Origin: an uncultured Clostridia bacterium
Lineage (GTDB): Bacteria; Bacillota; Clostridia; Lachnospirales; Lachnospiraceae
Direction: 5' to 3'
Assembly (NCBI GenBank): GCA_946610715.1
Contig: CAMOCO010000005.1
Location: forward strand, 1 to 35,466
DNA: 35,466 nt
The position numbers and the translations under genes are program-made. Under the pieces are notes generated by a model. It had not been told where the DNA came from, did no database searches, and saw only the letters and a program-made list of their open reading frames with translations. Position 1 is the first letter of the stretch. Every line of letters begins with the position of its first letter. Below are positions 1-9,597 of this stretch, in pieces.

Positions 1-1574
1 TAATAGAGAACATTGGATGACGGAAGTCCTGTGGTTTTCTTCTCTCCTGTCTCAACATTTACCACTTCATCAGCCTTATAGTCTCTGGTCTGAATTACCT
101 TAAGTCCACCGATCTCCTTTGGCGGATTCTCACGGAAATTCTGCATCTTCTTCTGAATCTCTGCAGCACCGTCAATGCCCTTAAGCTCCAGAGTTGCAAG
201 ACCTTCTCTGTAATATCCGTATTTTTCATAAAGATCCAGCATTGCATCCCACAGAGTCTTGCCCTGTTTCTTATAGAATGCCGCAACCTCACAAAGCATC
301 ATAACTGCCACAATCGAATCCTTATCTCTTGCATAGGTTCCCGTAAGGCATCCATAGGACTCCTCAAGACCGAATACATAATTATTGCAGCCCGTCTGCT
401 CAAATATCTTAATCTGCTCACCGATATATTTGAATCCTGTCAGAACCTCAACACATCTGGCGTTATAATTAGCTGCAATAGCCTTTGCAAGATCGGTCGT
501 AACTATAGTTGTAACGAGAGCCGGATTTTCAGGCATTGTACCTGTAGCCTGTCTCTCACTGAATATATATTCCGCTATAAGCATTCCTGACATATTTCCG
601 GTAAAGCTTACATATTCACCTGTCTTTGTATCTTTTGCATATACACCAAGTCTGTCTGCATCGGGATCGGTAGCGAGAACGATATCCGCATCCACATCCT
701 TTGCCAGTTTAAGGGCAAGCTCCCACGCCTTCGGGCTTTCCGGATTCGGATAAGATACTGTCGGGAAATTTCCGTCGGGAATCTTCTGCTCGGGTTCAAC
801 ATAAACCTGTGTAAATCCAAGATCCTTAAGGACGCGTCTTACCGGAACATTTCCTGTTCCGTGAAGCGGTGTATAAACAATCTTCATATCCTTCGCCATC
901 TCCGGGATTATTTCCGGATGGATACTCTGCTTCTTAACCTCAGCAAGATACTTGTCATCAAAATCGGAACCGATAACATTGAAAAGTCCGAGAGCTCTTG
1001 CATCATCCTCATCCATTGTCTTAACAGCTGAAAAATCCGTGATCTTTGCAACTTCATCCATTATTCCCGTATCATGAGGCGGTGTAACCTGTGCTCCATC
1101 CTCCCAGTAAACCTTATATCCGTTATATTCTCTGGGATTATGACTTGCAGTAACCATGATACCTGCCGTACATCCGAAATATCTTACTGCAAATGAAAGC
1201 TCCGGAGTCGGTCTGAGTGATTCAAAAAGATATGTCTTAATTCCGTTGGCATTGAGACATCTTGCAGCCTCTCTTGCAAATTCCGGTGAAAAGTTACGAC
1301 TGTCATGAGAGATAGCAACACCCTTATCCTGACCACCATGAGCCACAATATAATTAGCAAGTCCCTGTGTTGCCTGACGGACAGTATAGATATTCATCCT
1401 GTTCGTACCCGCACCTATAACTCCTCTGAGACCACCGGTTCCGAACTCAAGGCTGCGATAAAACCTGTCCTCGATTTCAGCATCATTTCCCTCAATACTC
1501 CTAAGCTCAGCCTTGGTATCCTCATCAAAATACGGATCCTCAAGCCAGCTCTGATACAACTCACGATATGTCAT
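1..1574 (-). CDS. phosphoglucomutase/phosphomannomutase family protein (alpha-D-phosphohexomutase), 3' end truncated by window edge
   Basis: Minus-strand reading from ATG at 1574 gives MTYRELYQSWLEDPYFDEDTKAELRSIEGNDAEIEDRFYRSLEFGTGGLRGVIGAGTNRMN...GVAISHDSR, typical of the phosphohexomutase N-terminus; RBS-like GGAGGAGG just upstream; frame open to the window edge. Confidence 0.88.
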   Translation of the reverse strand, partial: MTYRELYQSWLEDPYFDEDTKAELRSIEGNDAEIEDRFYRSLEFGTGGLRGVIGAGTNRMNIYTVRQATQGLANYIVAHGGQDKGVAISHDSRNFSPEFAREAARCLNANGIKTYLFESLRPTPELSFAVRYFGCTAGIMVTASHNPREYNGYKVYWEDGAQVTPPHDTGIMDEVAKITDFSAVKTMDEDDARALGLFNVIGSDFDDKYLAEVKKQSIHPEIIPEMAKDMKIVYTPLHGTGNVPVRRVLKDLGFTQVYVEPEQKIPDGNFPTVSYPNPESPKAWELALKLAKDVDADIVLATDPDADRLGVYAKDTKTGEYVSFTGNMSGMLIAEYIFSERQATGTMPENPALVTTIVTTDLAKAIAANYNARCVEVLTGFKYIGEQIKIFEQTGCNNYVFGLEESYGCLTGTYARDKDSIVAVMMLCEVAAFYKKQGKTLWDAMLDLYEKYGYYREGLATLELKGIDGAAEIQKKMQNFRENPPKEIGGLKVIQTRDYKADEVVNVETGEKKTTGLPSSNVLY

Positions 1575-1753
1575 TTTACGTCCTCCTCCTGTAAATATAT
1601 ATATGAACTTTGTGTATCTCAATCTCCACCAAAAAGTCTTATTTATTATATCATTTAAATAGCGCTTTATAAACTGTTATTTTTTTTGTATAATGACATA
1701 AATGTCGCTGACTAAGCGCTTTCTTATATTATTAAACCAAAAGGATAACTAGT

Positions 1754-2827
1754 ATGAAAAAAATCGTTCTTACCGGTGGCGGAACCGCCGGACATGTTAC
1801 CCCTCATATAGCCATCATTCCACGCCTTAAGGAGATGGGATATGAAATAAGCTATATCGGTACTTATGACGGAATCGAAAAAAAACTGATTGAAGATATA
1901 GGAATTCCTTATTACGGAATATCCTCCGGAAAGTTAAGAAGATATTTTTCCTGGAAGAATTTTACCGACCCTGCAAGAGTTTTAAAGGGATTTAGGGAAG
2001 CAAAAAAAATCCTTAAGGAAATAAAGCCTGATGTGATTTTTTCAAAGGGCGGATTTGTAACCGTTCCTGTTGTCTTTGCCGCAAGTAAACTTAAAATTCC
2101 TATCGTTATCCATGAATCGGATATGACTCCCGGTCTCGCAAATAAGCTGGCGCTGCCAAAGGCTGACAGAGTCTGCTGTAACTTTCCGGAAACAAGAGAT
2201 ACATTTCCCGAAGGTATAGCAACTGTTACGGGAACTCCCATACGTCCCGAGCTTTTCAGCGGTAATGCTGAAAATGCATTTAAAGTATGCGGCTTTACCG
2301 AAAAGAAACCCACTGTCCTTGTAGTAGGCGGCAGTACAGGAAGCGTAAGCGTTAATAATGCCATAAGAAACTGTCTTCCGAAGCTGCTTACCGAATATAA
2401 TGTGATTCATATCTGCGGCAAGGATAAAACCGATCCTATCTTTAACGGAATGCCCGGATATGCGCAGTTTGATTATGTAAAAAAAGAGCTGACGGATATG
2501 TTTGCCCTTTCAGATCTGGTTATATCCAGAGCCGGTGCAAATGCCATCTGTGAACTCCATGCTCTCCACAAGCCGAATATCCTCATTCCTCTTCCTCTCA
2601 AGCAGAGCAGAGGCGACCAGATACTTAATGCGCAGTCTTTTGAAAAATGCGGCTACAGCAAGGTCATCATGGAGGAAGACATTGAGGATGATACAATAGT
2701 GAATGCTGTCCATGAGGTATTTAAGAATAAAGATAAATATATTGAAGCCATGTCCCGTGACAGAGAGGCCGATGCGATCACTCTGATAACCGGTATCATT
2801 GACAGCCTTACAATAAAAGAAGCTTAA
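1754..2827 (+). CDS. murG: UDP-N-acetylglucosamine--N-acetylmuramyl-(pentapeptide) pyrophosphoryl-undecaprenol N-acetylglucosamine transferase MurG
   Basis: GGGTAGHVTPHIAI N-terminus, HESDMTPGLANKLA, VVGGSTGSVSVN, RAGANAICEL...PLPLKQSRGDQILNA motifs; 357 aa. Confidence 0.96.
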   Translation: MKKIVLTGGGTAGHVTPHIAIIPRLKEMGYEISYIGTYDGIEKKLIEDIGIPYYGISSGKLRRYFSWKNFTDPARVLKGFREAKKILKEIKPDVIFSKGGFVTVPVVFAASKLKIPIVIHESDMTPGLANKLALPKADRVCCNFPETRDTFPEGIATVTGTPIRPELFSGNAENAFKVCGFTEKKPTVLVVGGSTGSVSVNNAIRNCLPKLLTEYNVIHICGKDKTDPIFNGMPGYAQFDYVKKELTDMFALSDLVISRAGANAICELHALHKPNILIPLPLKQSRGDQILNAQSFEKCGYSKVIMEEDIEDDTIVNAVHEVFKNKDKYIEAMSRDREADAITLITGIIDSLTIKEA

Positions 2828-2862
2828 AAAAGAAGAACCCGAAGTTTCGGGTTCTTCTTTTA
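2826..2862 (+). terminator. Rho-independent terminator downstream of murG
   Basis: AAAAGAAGAACCCGAA-GTT-TCGGGTTCTTCTTTT near-perfect hairpin with flanking A/T runs directly after the murG stop; may also serve the convergent minus-strand gene. Confidence 0.85.
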
Positions 2863-2875
2863 TATTCATTACTTA

Positions 2876-3400
2876 TTAATTGTTTCCACAGAGGAAATTC
2901 AGCAGAAGCTGATAATACGGACTTTGCTGATCATACTCATTTTCAGCAGCGGAAACTGAAACCAGTGTTCCTTTTGTAACTTCTCCATTTGCTCTTGTAA
3001 CATCAAACTTGAGTCTTACATGACAATTTTGGTATGTAATATTAGTATCATCCGCCATTACACTTGGCATTTCTACATTAACCTTATATGCATCACCATA
3101 AACCGTCATGGTTCCATTACCGTTTTCATCTACATTCTTCTCGCCGATTGTCCATGCAGCGCCTTTATAACGTGCAAGCATAGATCCAAAGGATACATCA
3201 TTTTGAGGAACTTTTGCATCCTTGATAATTGCAATAACATCAGGAGACCATGGCATCGTAAAACTCTGAATTGACTCCTTCATTGGTCCTTTTATAGATG
3301 CCGGTAAGATTAAAAATATAATTACCAATATACCGATTATGGCAATACCACCGAATATCTTACGACTTACCTTATTCTTCATACTTCTCTCCTTCTTCAA
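2876..3400 (-). CDS. hypothetical membrane-anchored protein
   Basis: 174 aa ORF, N-terminal basic residues then one hydrophobic segment (IFGGIAIIGILVIIFLILP); no recognised domain. Confidence 0.75.
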   Translation of the reverse strand: MKKERSMKNKVSRKIFGGIAIIGILVIIFLILPASIKGPMKESIQSFTMPWSPDVIAIIKDAKVPQNDVSFGSMLARYKGAAWTIGEKNVDENGNGTMTVYGDAYKVNVEMPSVMADDTNITYQNCHVRLKFDVTRANGEVTKGTLVSVSAAENEYDQQSPYYQLLLNFLCGNN

Positions 3401-3438
3401 TAAAAACCTTTAAGTTAAAAGCTTTGTAATAACAATTC

Positions 3439-4029
3439 TCAGAACAATTCTTTTTCAAGCTGATAGATATAATTCTCTATCATCTGCATACGCTTTACAT
3501 ATTCAGCTCTTGCAGTCTCCGTCTTACATCTTTTAATCTTAGGTTTATTCTTCCTGTAGAAATCTTTAATTCTGTAATAAGCACGCTTATAGCTTGCCTC
3601 ATCCTCAAGTGCCGTAGCCATGCAGTCCCACATGATTCCCAGGGCTCCCACTTCATCAAGCAGATCCGCATCCATAACTATCTTGGCCTCAATCGGAAGT
3701 TCTCTTTCGGTATCCTTATCGGAATGCTGAAGTATTATCGCTCCAACCTTCTGAATAAGCTCAGGTGCAACTCCGATGCTGTCAAGATACTCAACCGCAA
3801 TCTCAGCGCTGACTTCATTATGAGGTCTTTCCTCATCCCAGCCAACATCATGAAGCAGAGCAGCCAGAACTATTACATCCAAATCTCCTCCGAGTTTTGT
3901 CTGTAACCTGATTGCCCATCTGTAAACCCGCATGGTATGCTCATATCTGTTTCTGAAAGGATAAAGATCGGGTCTTCCATCCTCAGCAGTTGTCTTTTTG
4001 ACAAACTCAATTACTTCTGAGTAATCCAT
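3439..4029 (-). CDS. HD-domain protein (predicted metal-dependent phosphohydrolase)
   Basis: 196 aa; RYEHTMRV ... ALLHDVGWDE ... ILQHSDKD, DADLLDEVGALGI: H...HD...D pattern of HD family. Confidence 0.85.
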   Translation of the reverse strand: MDYSEVIEFVKKTTAEDGRPDLYPFRNRYEHTMRVYRWAIRLQTKLGGDLDVIVLAALLHDVGWDEERPHNEVSAEIAVEYLDSIGVAPELIQKVGAIILQHSDKDTERELPIEAKIVMDADLLDEVGALGIMWDCMATALEDEASYKRAYYRIKDFYRKNKPKIKRCKTETARAEYVKRMQMIENYIYQLEKELF

Positions 4030-4145
4030 GTTTTATGTTTCCCCTTCACATTACTATTATGGGTAAGTAACAAAAACCCACGCGTAACAACTAATTTACA
4101 TAATAACACTAAAATTTCTTTAATTCAATACAATTATTAATAAAA

Positions 4146-4412
4146 ACCACGCGGCCGATCCTCGAAATGATTCAATAAGCGTTACCTTGGCAGTTAACTC
4201 AGCCCAGGCACCCTCACGGCGCACAGAGAAATCCTGCTTAGTGCTGCTTTGTTCCCAACCTGACACGGTTCACAGGCACCTGTCGCGTAAGACCCAAACA
4301 TCAACATCACTTACCAAGGGCAGCCCTACTAAACCACCCCTCAAACCAGCCATCACCCCTGCTGTAGCGGATTGCAGGTACAGGGCACCGCTAACTCCCC
4401 GGCTGCGTGGTC
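4146..4412 (-). ncRNA. ffs: Signal recognition particle RNA, large (Alu-containing) Firmicutes type
   Basis: Minus strand reads ACCACGCAGCCGGGGAGTTAGCGGTGCCCTGTACCTGCAATCCGCTACAGCAGGG...GTGTCAGGTTGGGAACAAAGCAGCAC...GGGTGCCTGGGCTGAGTTAACTGCCAAGGTAACGCTTATT...CGGCCGCGTGGTTTTTA; matches the B. subtilis scRNA layout; complementary 5'/3' ends and 3' T-tract; about 267 nt. Confidence 0.94.
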
Positions 4413-4417
4413 TTATA

Positions 4418-4446
4418 AGTATAACCAAGTCTGAATTCTATGTCAA
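4418..4446 (-). promoter_or_regulatory. sigma-A type promoter for the SRP RNA
   Basis: Minus strand TTGACA (4446-4441) - 17 nt - TATACT (4423-4418), about 7 nt before the RNA 5' end; the -35 hexamer abuts/overlaps the tadA stop codon. Confidence 0.85.
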
Positions 4447-4938
4447 GTTTTCAGATTTTTCCTTCTGAATTTTCCCTGCCCTGAGATCTGCAAAGAATTC
4501 CTTCATAAGGCTGCTGCACTCTTCTTCCAATATACCCCTTGTGATATCAACTTTATGATTAAACCCGTCCATATTGAGAAGATTTATAACCGATCCGGCA
4601 CAGCCGGCCTTGGGATTCATACATCCGATCACAACTTCGGGGATACGAGCCTGGAGGATAGCACCCGCACACATCTGGCAGGGCTCCAGGGTTACATACA
4701 TCCTGCAGCCTTCAAGTCGCCAGTCACCCATAATCTTACTTGCCTTTTTTATAGCAAGTATCTCGGCATGAGCAAGAGTAGTCTTATCCTTATTCCGCCT
4801 GTTGTAGCCTCTTCCTATTATCTTATCTTCATATACGATTACGCACCCAATGGGAACGTCGCCGTTCTGATAAGCTTTCCGTGCCAGGCGTACAGCCTCA
4901 CGCATATACTTTATATCATTATCCATCTCTCTCTCCAT
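4438..4938 (-). CDS. tadA: tRNA-specific adenosine deaminase TadA
   Basis: LAHAEILAIKKA (HAE) and LEPCQMCAGAILQARIPEVVIG (PCxxC) zinc deaminase motifs; gene order tadA-SRP RNA typical of Firmicutes. Confidence 0.94.
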   Translation of the reverse strand: MEREMDNDIKYMREAVRLARKAYQNGDVPIGCVIVYEDKIIGRGYNRRNKDKTTLAHAEILAIKKASKIMGDWRLEGCRMYVTLEPCQMCAGAILQARIPEVVIGCMNPKAGCAGSVINLLNMDGFNHKVDITRGILEEECSSLMKEFFADLRAGKIQKEKSENLT

Positions 4939-4975
4939 GTATATATATTGCAGTTGTCAACAACCATATATTGAA

Positions 4976-5977
4976 TCAGAATCGTATGATAACCTCTGTT
5001 CCGGCACCCTCTTCAGAATAAATCTCCATATCATGCTCCAGCCTTCTGCAGAGCTTTTTGCAAAGATAGAGCCCGAGACCTGTTGAAGCCTTCCCTGCCC
5101 GTCCATTTGTTCCTGTAAACCCCTTATCAAATACGCGGCCCAGTTCAGCCTTCTTTATACCACATCCGTTATCCCGTATATGAAGCAGGGTTTCGCCATC
5201 ATCTTCAGTAAGATACACTGACAGCTTCAGCTTTTCATCCTCTCCTGCATACTTTATACTGTTATCGATAATCTGCCCTATAATGAATGTAAGCCATTTC
5301 CCGTCGCTCTTGACAGGTTTTTCCGGCTCCATATCATGGATGTCCATAACCGCTCTCATGGATATCAGAGTCTTTTTTCTGTTTTTTATACAGTCCCTGA
5401 TTATTCCTGCGATATCAACGTTTTTTATGAAGTAGTCCTTCTCAACCTCCGCACTTCTGGAATAGAAAAGCGCCTGCTCCACATATCCTTCAATCCTGCC
5501 TATCTCAACATCTATATCAGTACTGCCTACCGGATCGCTATTATGATTCTCAATAATCATTTTAGATGTGGCTATGGGGATTTTAACCTCATGCACCCAG
5601 GTTTCTATATATTCCTTATATTCTTCGAGATTCCTCTTATACCCAGCCACATTGTCACACATAGATACTTCCGCATCGCTCAGTATATCATGGAACTGCT
5701 TTCCTTCCTGTGTATCTGTTTCTTTCATAACCTCCGGAATCAGATATTTCTTAGGGAGGCCGTCCATAATCCTTTTCGTTCCCTCAAAGATTTTCTTAAG
5801 TCTCAGGTAATCCAGATATAGACACACAAAAAAACACAGCATAAGTGCTGCCGTAACATATAAAATAAGATAAAAAGATCCCTTGATCGTCATAAGGAAA
5901 ATGTCTATCGATATAATAAGTATTATAAGCCCCACCGGCCAGTACCAGTGTTCTATTACATATCTTCCGAACTTCAA
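4976..5977 (-). CDS. BceS-like intramembrane-sensing sensor histidine kinase
   Basis: Two closely spaced N-terminal TM segments, YIETWVHEVKIPIATSKMIIENH H-box, DNSIKYA N-box, DNGCGI / STGLGLYLCKKL G-boxes; 333 aa. Confidence 0.92.
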   Translation of the reverse strand: MKFGRYVIEHWYWPVGLIILIISIDIFLMTIKGSFYLILYVTAALMLCFFVCLYLDYLRLKKIFEGTKRIMDGLPKKYLIPEVMKETDTQEGKQFHDILSDAEVSMCDNVAGYKRNLEEYKEYIETWVHEVKIPIATSKMIIENHNSDPVGSTDIDVEIGRIEGYVEQALFYSRSAEVEKDYFIKNVDIAGIIRDCIKNRKKTLISMRAVMDIHDMEPEKPVKSDGKWLTFIIGQIIDNSIKYAGEDEKLKLSVYLTEDDGETLLHIRDNGCGIKKAELGRVFDKGFTGTNGRAGKASTGLGLYLCKKLCRRLEHDMEIYSEEGAGTEVIIRF

Positions 5978-6684
5978 TTTAATATATACCCCATACCGCG
6001 TCTTGTGGTCACTGCATCTACTATACCGATCTGCTCCAGTTTCCCCTTCATTCTCGTCATATTGACCGTAAGAGTATTGTCATCAACATAGGCATCATTG
6101 TCCCAGAGGAAACTTATGATATCATCTCTGGACACGATCACGCCCTTCTTTCTCACAAGGAGTGTAAGTATCTGAAGCTCATTCTTGGAGAGGATAACCT
6201 CGTCTCCTGCCGCTCCCTCTATCTTTCCTTTCATAATATCCAGTGTAAATGTATCGCCGCTCTCAAGCTCAACCTTTATAGTATCAGAATTCTCCCGGTT
6301 CTTATATGTTCTTCTCAGAACTCCTTCCATTCGCGCAAGAAGAATTCTCGTATTAAATGGCTTCGGAACAAAATCATCTGCTCCGCTCTGAATACTCATC
6401 AGCTCTGTAAGTTCACTGTTATCACTGGTTATCATTATAACCGGTGAAGATGTTTTATCACGATATGATTTACATATCCTGATTCCGTCAAATCCCGGAA
6501 GACCTATATCCAGAAGAAGAAGTGACAGCTCTTCTCCCACCAGCTTATCTATGAGACTATCTTCCTGTAAACCTTTATATTCCTCCGGTTTTATAAATCT
6601 GCCGATATATCCATTTGACTCCAGAAAGATTTTAAGTTCTTCTCCCATCTTCATATCATCTTCCAGAATTCCTATTGTATACAT
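5974..6684 (-). CDS. BceR-like OmpR-family response regulator
   Basis: YTIGILEDD, LLLDIGLPGFDGI, VIMITSD, PKPFN receiver motifs plus winged-helix C-terminus (VTTRRGMGYIL); 4-nt overlap with the kinase. Confidence 0.93.
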   Translation of the reverse strand: MYTIGILEDDMKMGEELKIFLESNGYIGRFIKPEEYKGLQEDSLIDKLVGEELSLLLLDIGLPGFDGIRICKSYRDKTSSPVIMITSDNSELTELMSIQSGADDFVPKPFNTRILLARMEGVLRRTYKNRENSDTIKVELESGDTFTLDIMKGKIEGAAGDEVILSKNELQILTLLVRKKGVIVSRDDIISFLWDNDAYVDDNTLTVNMTRMKGKLEQIGIVDAVTTRRGMGYILN

Positions 6685-6730
6685 TTACCTCTTCCTCCTG
6701 TTACATTTAACCCGTTATTACTATTCACAG

Positions 6731-8764
6731 TCAACCCAGTATCAGTTTCTTACATCCTTCATAGGTTGTCAAGAAGTATCCACCATATATAATTATCATA
6801 ATGATAAATGTAAATAATATTCCCGAAGTCATATTTATCATACCTATAGCCGATAAAAGACCTTTAATATATCTGAGTCCGAAAAATGCTGTAAATGCAG
6901 CAACCATGAGCGGTATCAGGAAATTCATAAGCACCTGGACAAACAGTGCCTTCTTCCTCATACTCTCACCTGCTCCGATTCGTGAAAGAATAGCGAACTT
7001 CTGAACTGAATCAAGGGAATCAGACATTACTTTAAGTGCTATTATTGCCGCACATGCAACAACAAAAACTATTCCTATATAGAGGACCAGAAAAACTGTT
7101 ATAACCGAGATTCCCACACTTGACTCCTTAATCTTTGTCTTGGTTGCAAGCCCGACTCCTGTCTCACCATCCTCCAGTTCCCCATTTAATGTTCTTTCAC
7201 TTATCTCTCCCAGGGCTTCCGTAAGTCTGGCATCAGCAGCGACTTTAGCTTCTTCTGTTTCAGCTTTATAATCAGCTATAACAAGCGTTGAAGTACATTC
7301 CAGTCCACTGTCCGTTGCATCTACAACTTCATCAGGTACAATGACCGCTCCCATATCAGCACTCATTCCTGACATAACTATAAATTCTGATATAACTTCC
7401 CTGTATGCGGGACTGAGCTGATACTCTCCCGGCGTAAGTACATTTCCCTGTTCCATTGACGGGTTAAGCAGTGTATTGAGAAGATCAAAATCAGATACAA
7501 TCGCATACTGATCATCGCCTATTATCAGTTCATCTCTTCCATACATTCTTTCCAGCCTGTTATAATCCGACAGTTTTATGATATTCTCAGGTGAAGACCA
7601 GTCTGCATGGAGGAATACCTCTCTTGCCTTATCCATAACAGGCGCAACCGTATCACCTATGGTAATTGAGTCGCATTCATATACAGGAATCTGAAGACTT
7701 TCTCCTGCCCAGTCATTTAATGCAACCCCTTTCTCTTCCAGAAAGCCTTCTGCATCATCGGAGTCGATAAGTATGGTAACATCCACAGGAGTTGCATTTC
7801 CGAGGCGGTGATTCAGATAGGTTCTGATGGAAAATCCACTGGAGAAAAGGCAGAGTGATATGAAAAGAAGCAGTGATATAATCACCATGGAAATGGATGC
7901 AGTATTCATATTGCCGCTGAACTGCCTTACAATATAAGAATTTAATCCCTTTTTATAGAAGTTATGTCTCTTCTCCAGCATTTTCTGGAAAAAACCGGCA
8001 AAGGAATAAAACATTACAAAAACTGCTGCAACCATGGTAAGACAGCATGCTATGAATCCATACTTACCGATAGTCGCTCCGAAGAATCCCACCTTTATAC
8101 ATACTGCTATCAGTACTGCAGCTGATAATATAAAGAGAATCACACTCATTAATTCATTTCCGATAACTCTCTTCTCCCGCTCCTTCTCAGCATTCATAAG
8201 ATCTATAAGCTTATATCCTGCCACCATCTTTGTGTTAAAGAACAGCACGATAAGAAATATGGTCACAAAGCACAGGATGGTAACCACAGCCGCCCGTGCC
8301 GATATATCGAAGGTATAATGTGTTACATCCACTTCAAACATTCCGGCAACAACTATCGACAGAAGCTGCGATCCGAAAATCCCCACAGCCATTCCGATGA
8401 TAAGTGACACAAAACCGACTGTACAGGTTTCACAGATAAGTATCCTTGACACTTTCTTCTTTCCCATTCCGAGAAGCATATATATTCCGAATTCCTTCTT
8501 GCGTCTTTTGATAAGAAATCTGTTCGCATATATGATAAGCATTCCGAGAATCACTGCAACCCCCACCGATACTCCGCTCATAAGGTCGATAAGCATTTTG
8601 ATCTTATCATTTCCGGACCTTGAAACATCCTCCATAAGCCCCTGTGTACCTATGGAATTGAACATATAAAAAATGGCAATACCTATTATAAGAGTGAAAA
8701 AGTAAACCGAATAATCACTTCTTGATTTTTTTATATTCTTTAATGCAATCTTAAATGAGTTCAT
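6731..8764 (-). CDS. BceB-like ABC transporter permease (FtsX/MacB-like, multi-TM with large extracellular domain)
   Basis: MNSFKIALKNIKKSRSDYSVYFFTLIIGIAIFYMFNS N-terminus; multiple TM helices flanking a long hydrophilic loop; adjacent to matching ATPase and TCS. ORF track start 8794 is upstream; ATG at 8764 preferred. Confidence 0.9.
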   Translation of the reverse strand: MNSFKIALKNIKKSRSDYSVYFFTLIIGIAIFYMFNSIGTQGLMEDVSRSGNDKIKMLIDLMSGVSVGVAVILGMLIIYANRFLIKRRKKEFGIYMLLGMGKKKVSRILICETCTVGFVSLIIGMAVGIFGSQLLSIVVAGMFEVDVTHYTFDISARAAVVTILCFVTIFLIVLFFNTKMVAGYKLIDLMNAEKEREKRVIGNELMSVILFILSAAVLIAVCIKVGFFGATIGKYGFIACCLTMVAAVFVMFYSFAGFFQKMLEKRHNFYKKGLNSYIVRQFSGNMNTASISMVIISLLLFISLCLFSSGFSIRTYLNHRLGNATPVDVTILIDSDDAEGFLEEKGVALNDWAGESLQIPVYECDSITIGDTVAPVMDKAREVFLHADWSSPENIIKLSDYNRLERMYGRDELIIGDDQYAIVSDFDLLNTLLNPSMEQGNVLTPGEYQLSPAYREVISEFIVMSGMSADMGAVIVPDEVVDATDSGLECTSTLVIADYKAETEEAKVAADARLTEALGEISERTLNGELEDGETGVGLATKTKIKESSVGISVITVFLVLYIGIVFVVACAAIIALKVMSDSLDSVQKFAILSRIGAGESMRKKALFVQVLMNFLIPLMVAAFTAFFGLRYIKGLLSAIGMINMTSGILFTFIIMIIIYGGYFLTTYEGCKKLILG

Positions 8765-9521
8765 CCAATTCCCCTCCGAGTACTGTTGTAACATCCACTA
8801 TTCTCTTAAAAAAGTCTTTCCTCTCTTCTTTTTCATCCCTTACTATCTCGGTAAACAGTTTTCCGTCCTTAATGAATATGATACGCCCTGCATAGCTGGC
8901 ACTGAAGGCATCATGTGTAACCATAAGAATGGTTGACCCCAAAGACTTATTAAGCCCCATCAGACTGTCCATAAGTGCTCTGGATGCTTTTGAATCCAGT
9001 GCTCCCGTAGGTTCATCCGCAAGAACAAGCGACGGATCTGTAACCACCGCTCTTGCTGCAGCAACTCTCTGCTTCTGTCCCCCCGACATCTCCGAAGGGA
9101 ACTTCTTTAGGATCTCCGTAATTCCCAGTTTTCCGGCTATATCAGCAACTCTTTCATCTATCTCAGAAGCCTTTACTCCCTTGATGGACAGTGCAAGAGC
9201 GATATTCTCCTCAGCCGTCATAGTATCAAGAAGATTAAAATCCTGAAAGATAAAACCCAGTCTGCTGCACCTGAATTCATCCAGTTTCTTACCTCTAAGC
9301 TCATTTATATCCTGCCCGTCGATAAGAACTTTTCCCGCTGAAAGTTTATCAATTGTTGATATGCAGTTAAGCAGCGTTGTCTTGCCGCTTCCACTGGCTC
9401 CCATTATTCCAACGAACTCTCCTTCCATAACATCAAAGCTGAGTCCACTGAGAGCCGCGGTGACATTTGACTTATTACCGTAATACTTCTCGGCATTTAT
9501 AACTTCAAGTATCTTTTCCAT
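8751..9521 (-). CDS. BceA-like ABC transporter ATP-binding protein
   Basis: GIMGASGSGKTTLLNCIS (Walker A), EMSGGQKQRVAAARAVVTDPSLVLADEPTGALDSK (signature, Walker B); RBS GGAGGGG upstream. Confidence 0.95.
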   Translation of the reverse strand: MEKILEVINAEKYYGNKSNVTAALSGLSFDVMEGEFVGIMGASGSGKTTLLNCISTIDKLSAGKVLIDGQDINELRGKKLDEFRCSRLGFIFQDFNLLDTMTAEENIALALSIKGVKASEIDERVADIAGKLGITEILKKFPSEMSGGQKQRVAAARAVVTDPSLVLADEPTGALDSKASRALMDSLMGLNKSLGSTILMVTHDAFSASYAGRIIFIKDGKLFTEIVRDEKEERKDFFKRIVDVTTVLGGELDELI

Positions 9522-9547
9522 TGATATCCCCTCCGATTTTTTCTAAC

Positions 9548-9561
9548 GGTAAAACCTTACC
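9548..9561. repeat. second short inverted repeat near the ATPase start, sharing the GTAAGGTT half-site
   Basis: GGTAA-AACC-TTACC; contains AACCTTAC as in the 9598-9621 dyad. Confidence 0.5.
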
Positions 9562-9597
9562 ACTTACCATGAAACCCTGCAATTCAAAAGCCCTACA

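Noticed and set aside
1305-1658. 117-aa plus-strand ORF overlapping the phosphohexomutase start region
   Set aside because: Antisense shadow of a well-supported CDS; low-complexity translation with no domain
1661-1720. AGCGCTTT occurring twice upstream of murG
   Set aside because: Short 8-nt repeat in AT-rich DNA, no supporting regulator or conserved spacing
1912-2410. Two minus-strand ORFs (150 and 122 aa) inside murG
   Set aside because: Antisense shadows of murG
4187-4468. 93-aa plus-strand ORF over the SRP RNA
   Set aside because: Lies antisense to a confident structured RNA; no protein features
5336-5821. 161-aa plus-strand ORF opposite the histidine kinase
   Set aside because: Antisense shadow of a kinase with all catalytic motifs
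8764-8794. Extended N-terminus of the permease (MLQQYSEGNW)
   Set aside because: Downstream ATG at 8764 matches the usual family N-terminus; extension likely an artefact of maximal ORF calling
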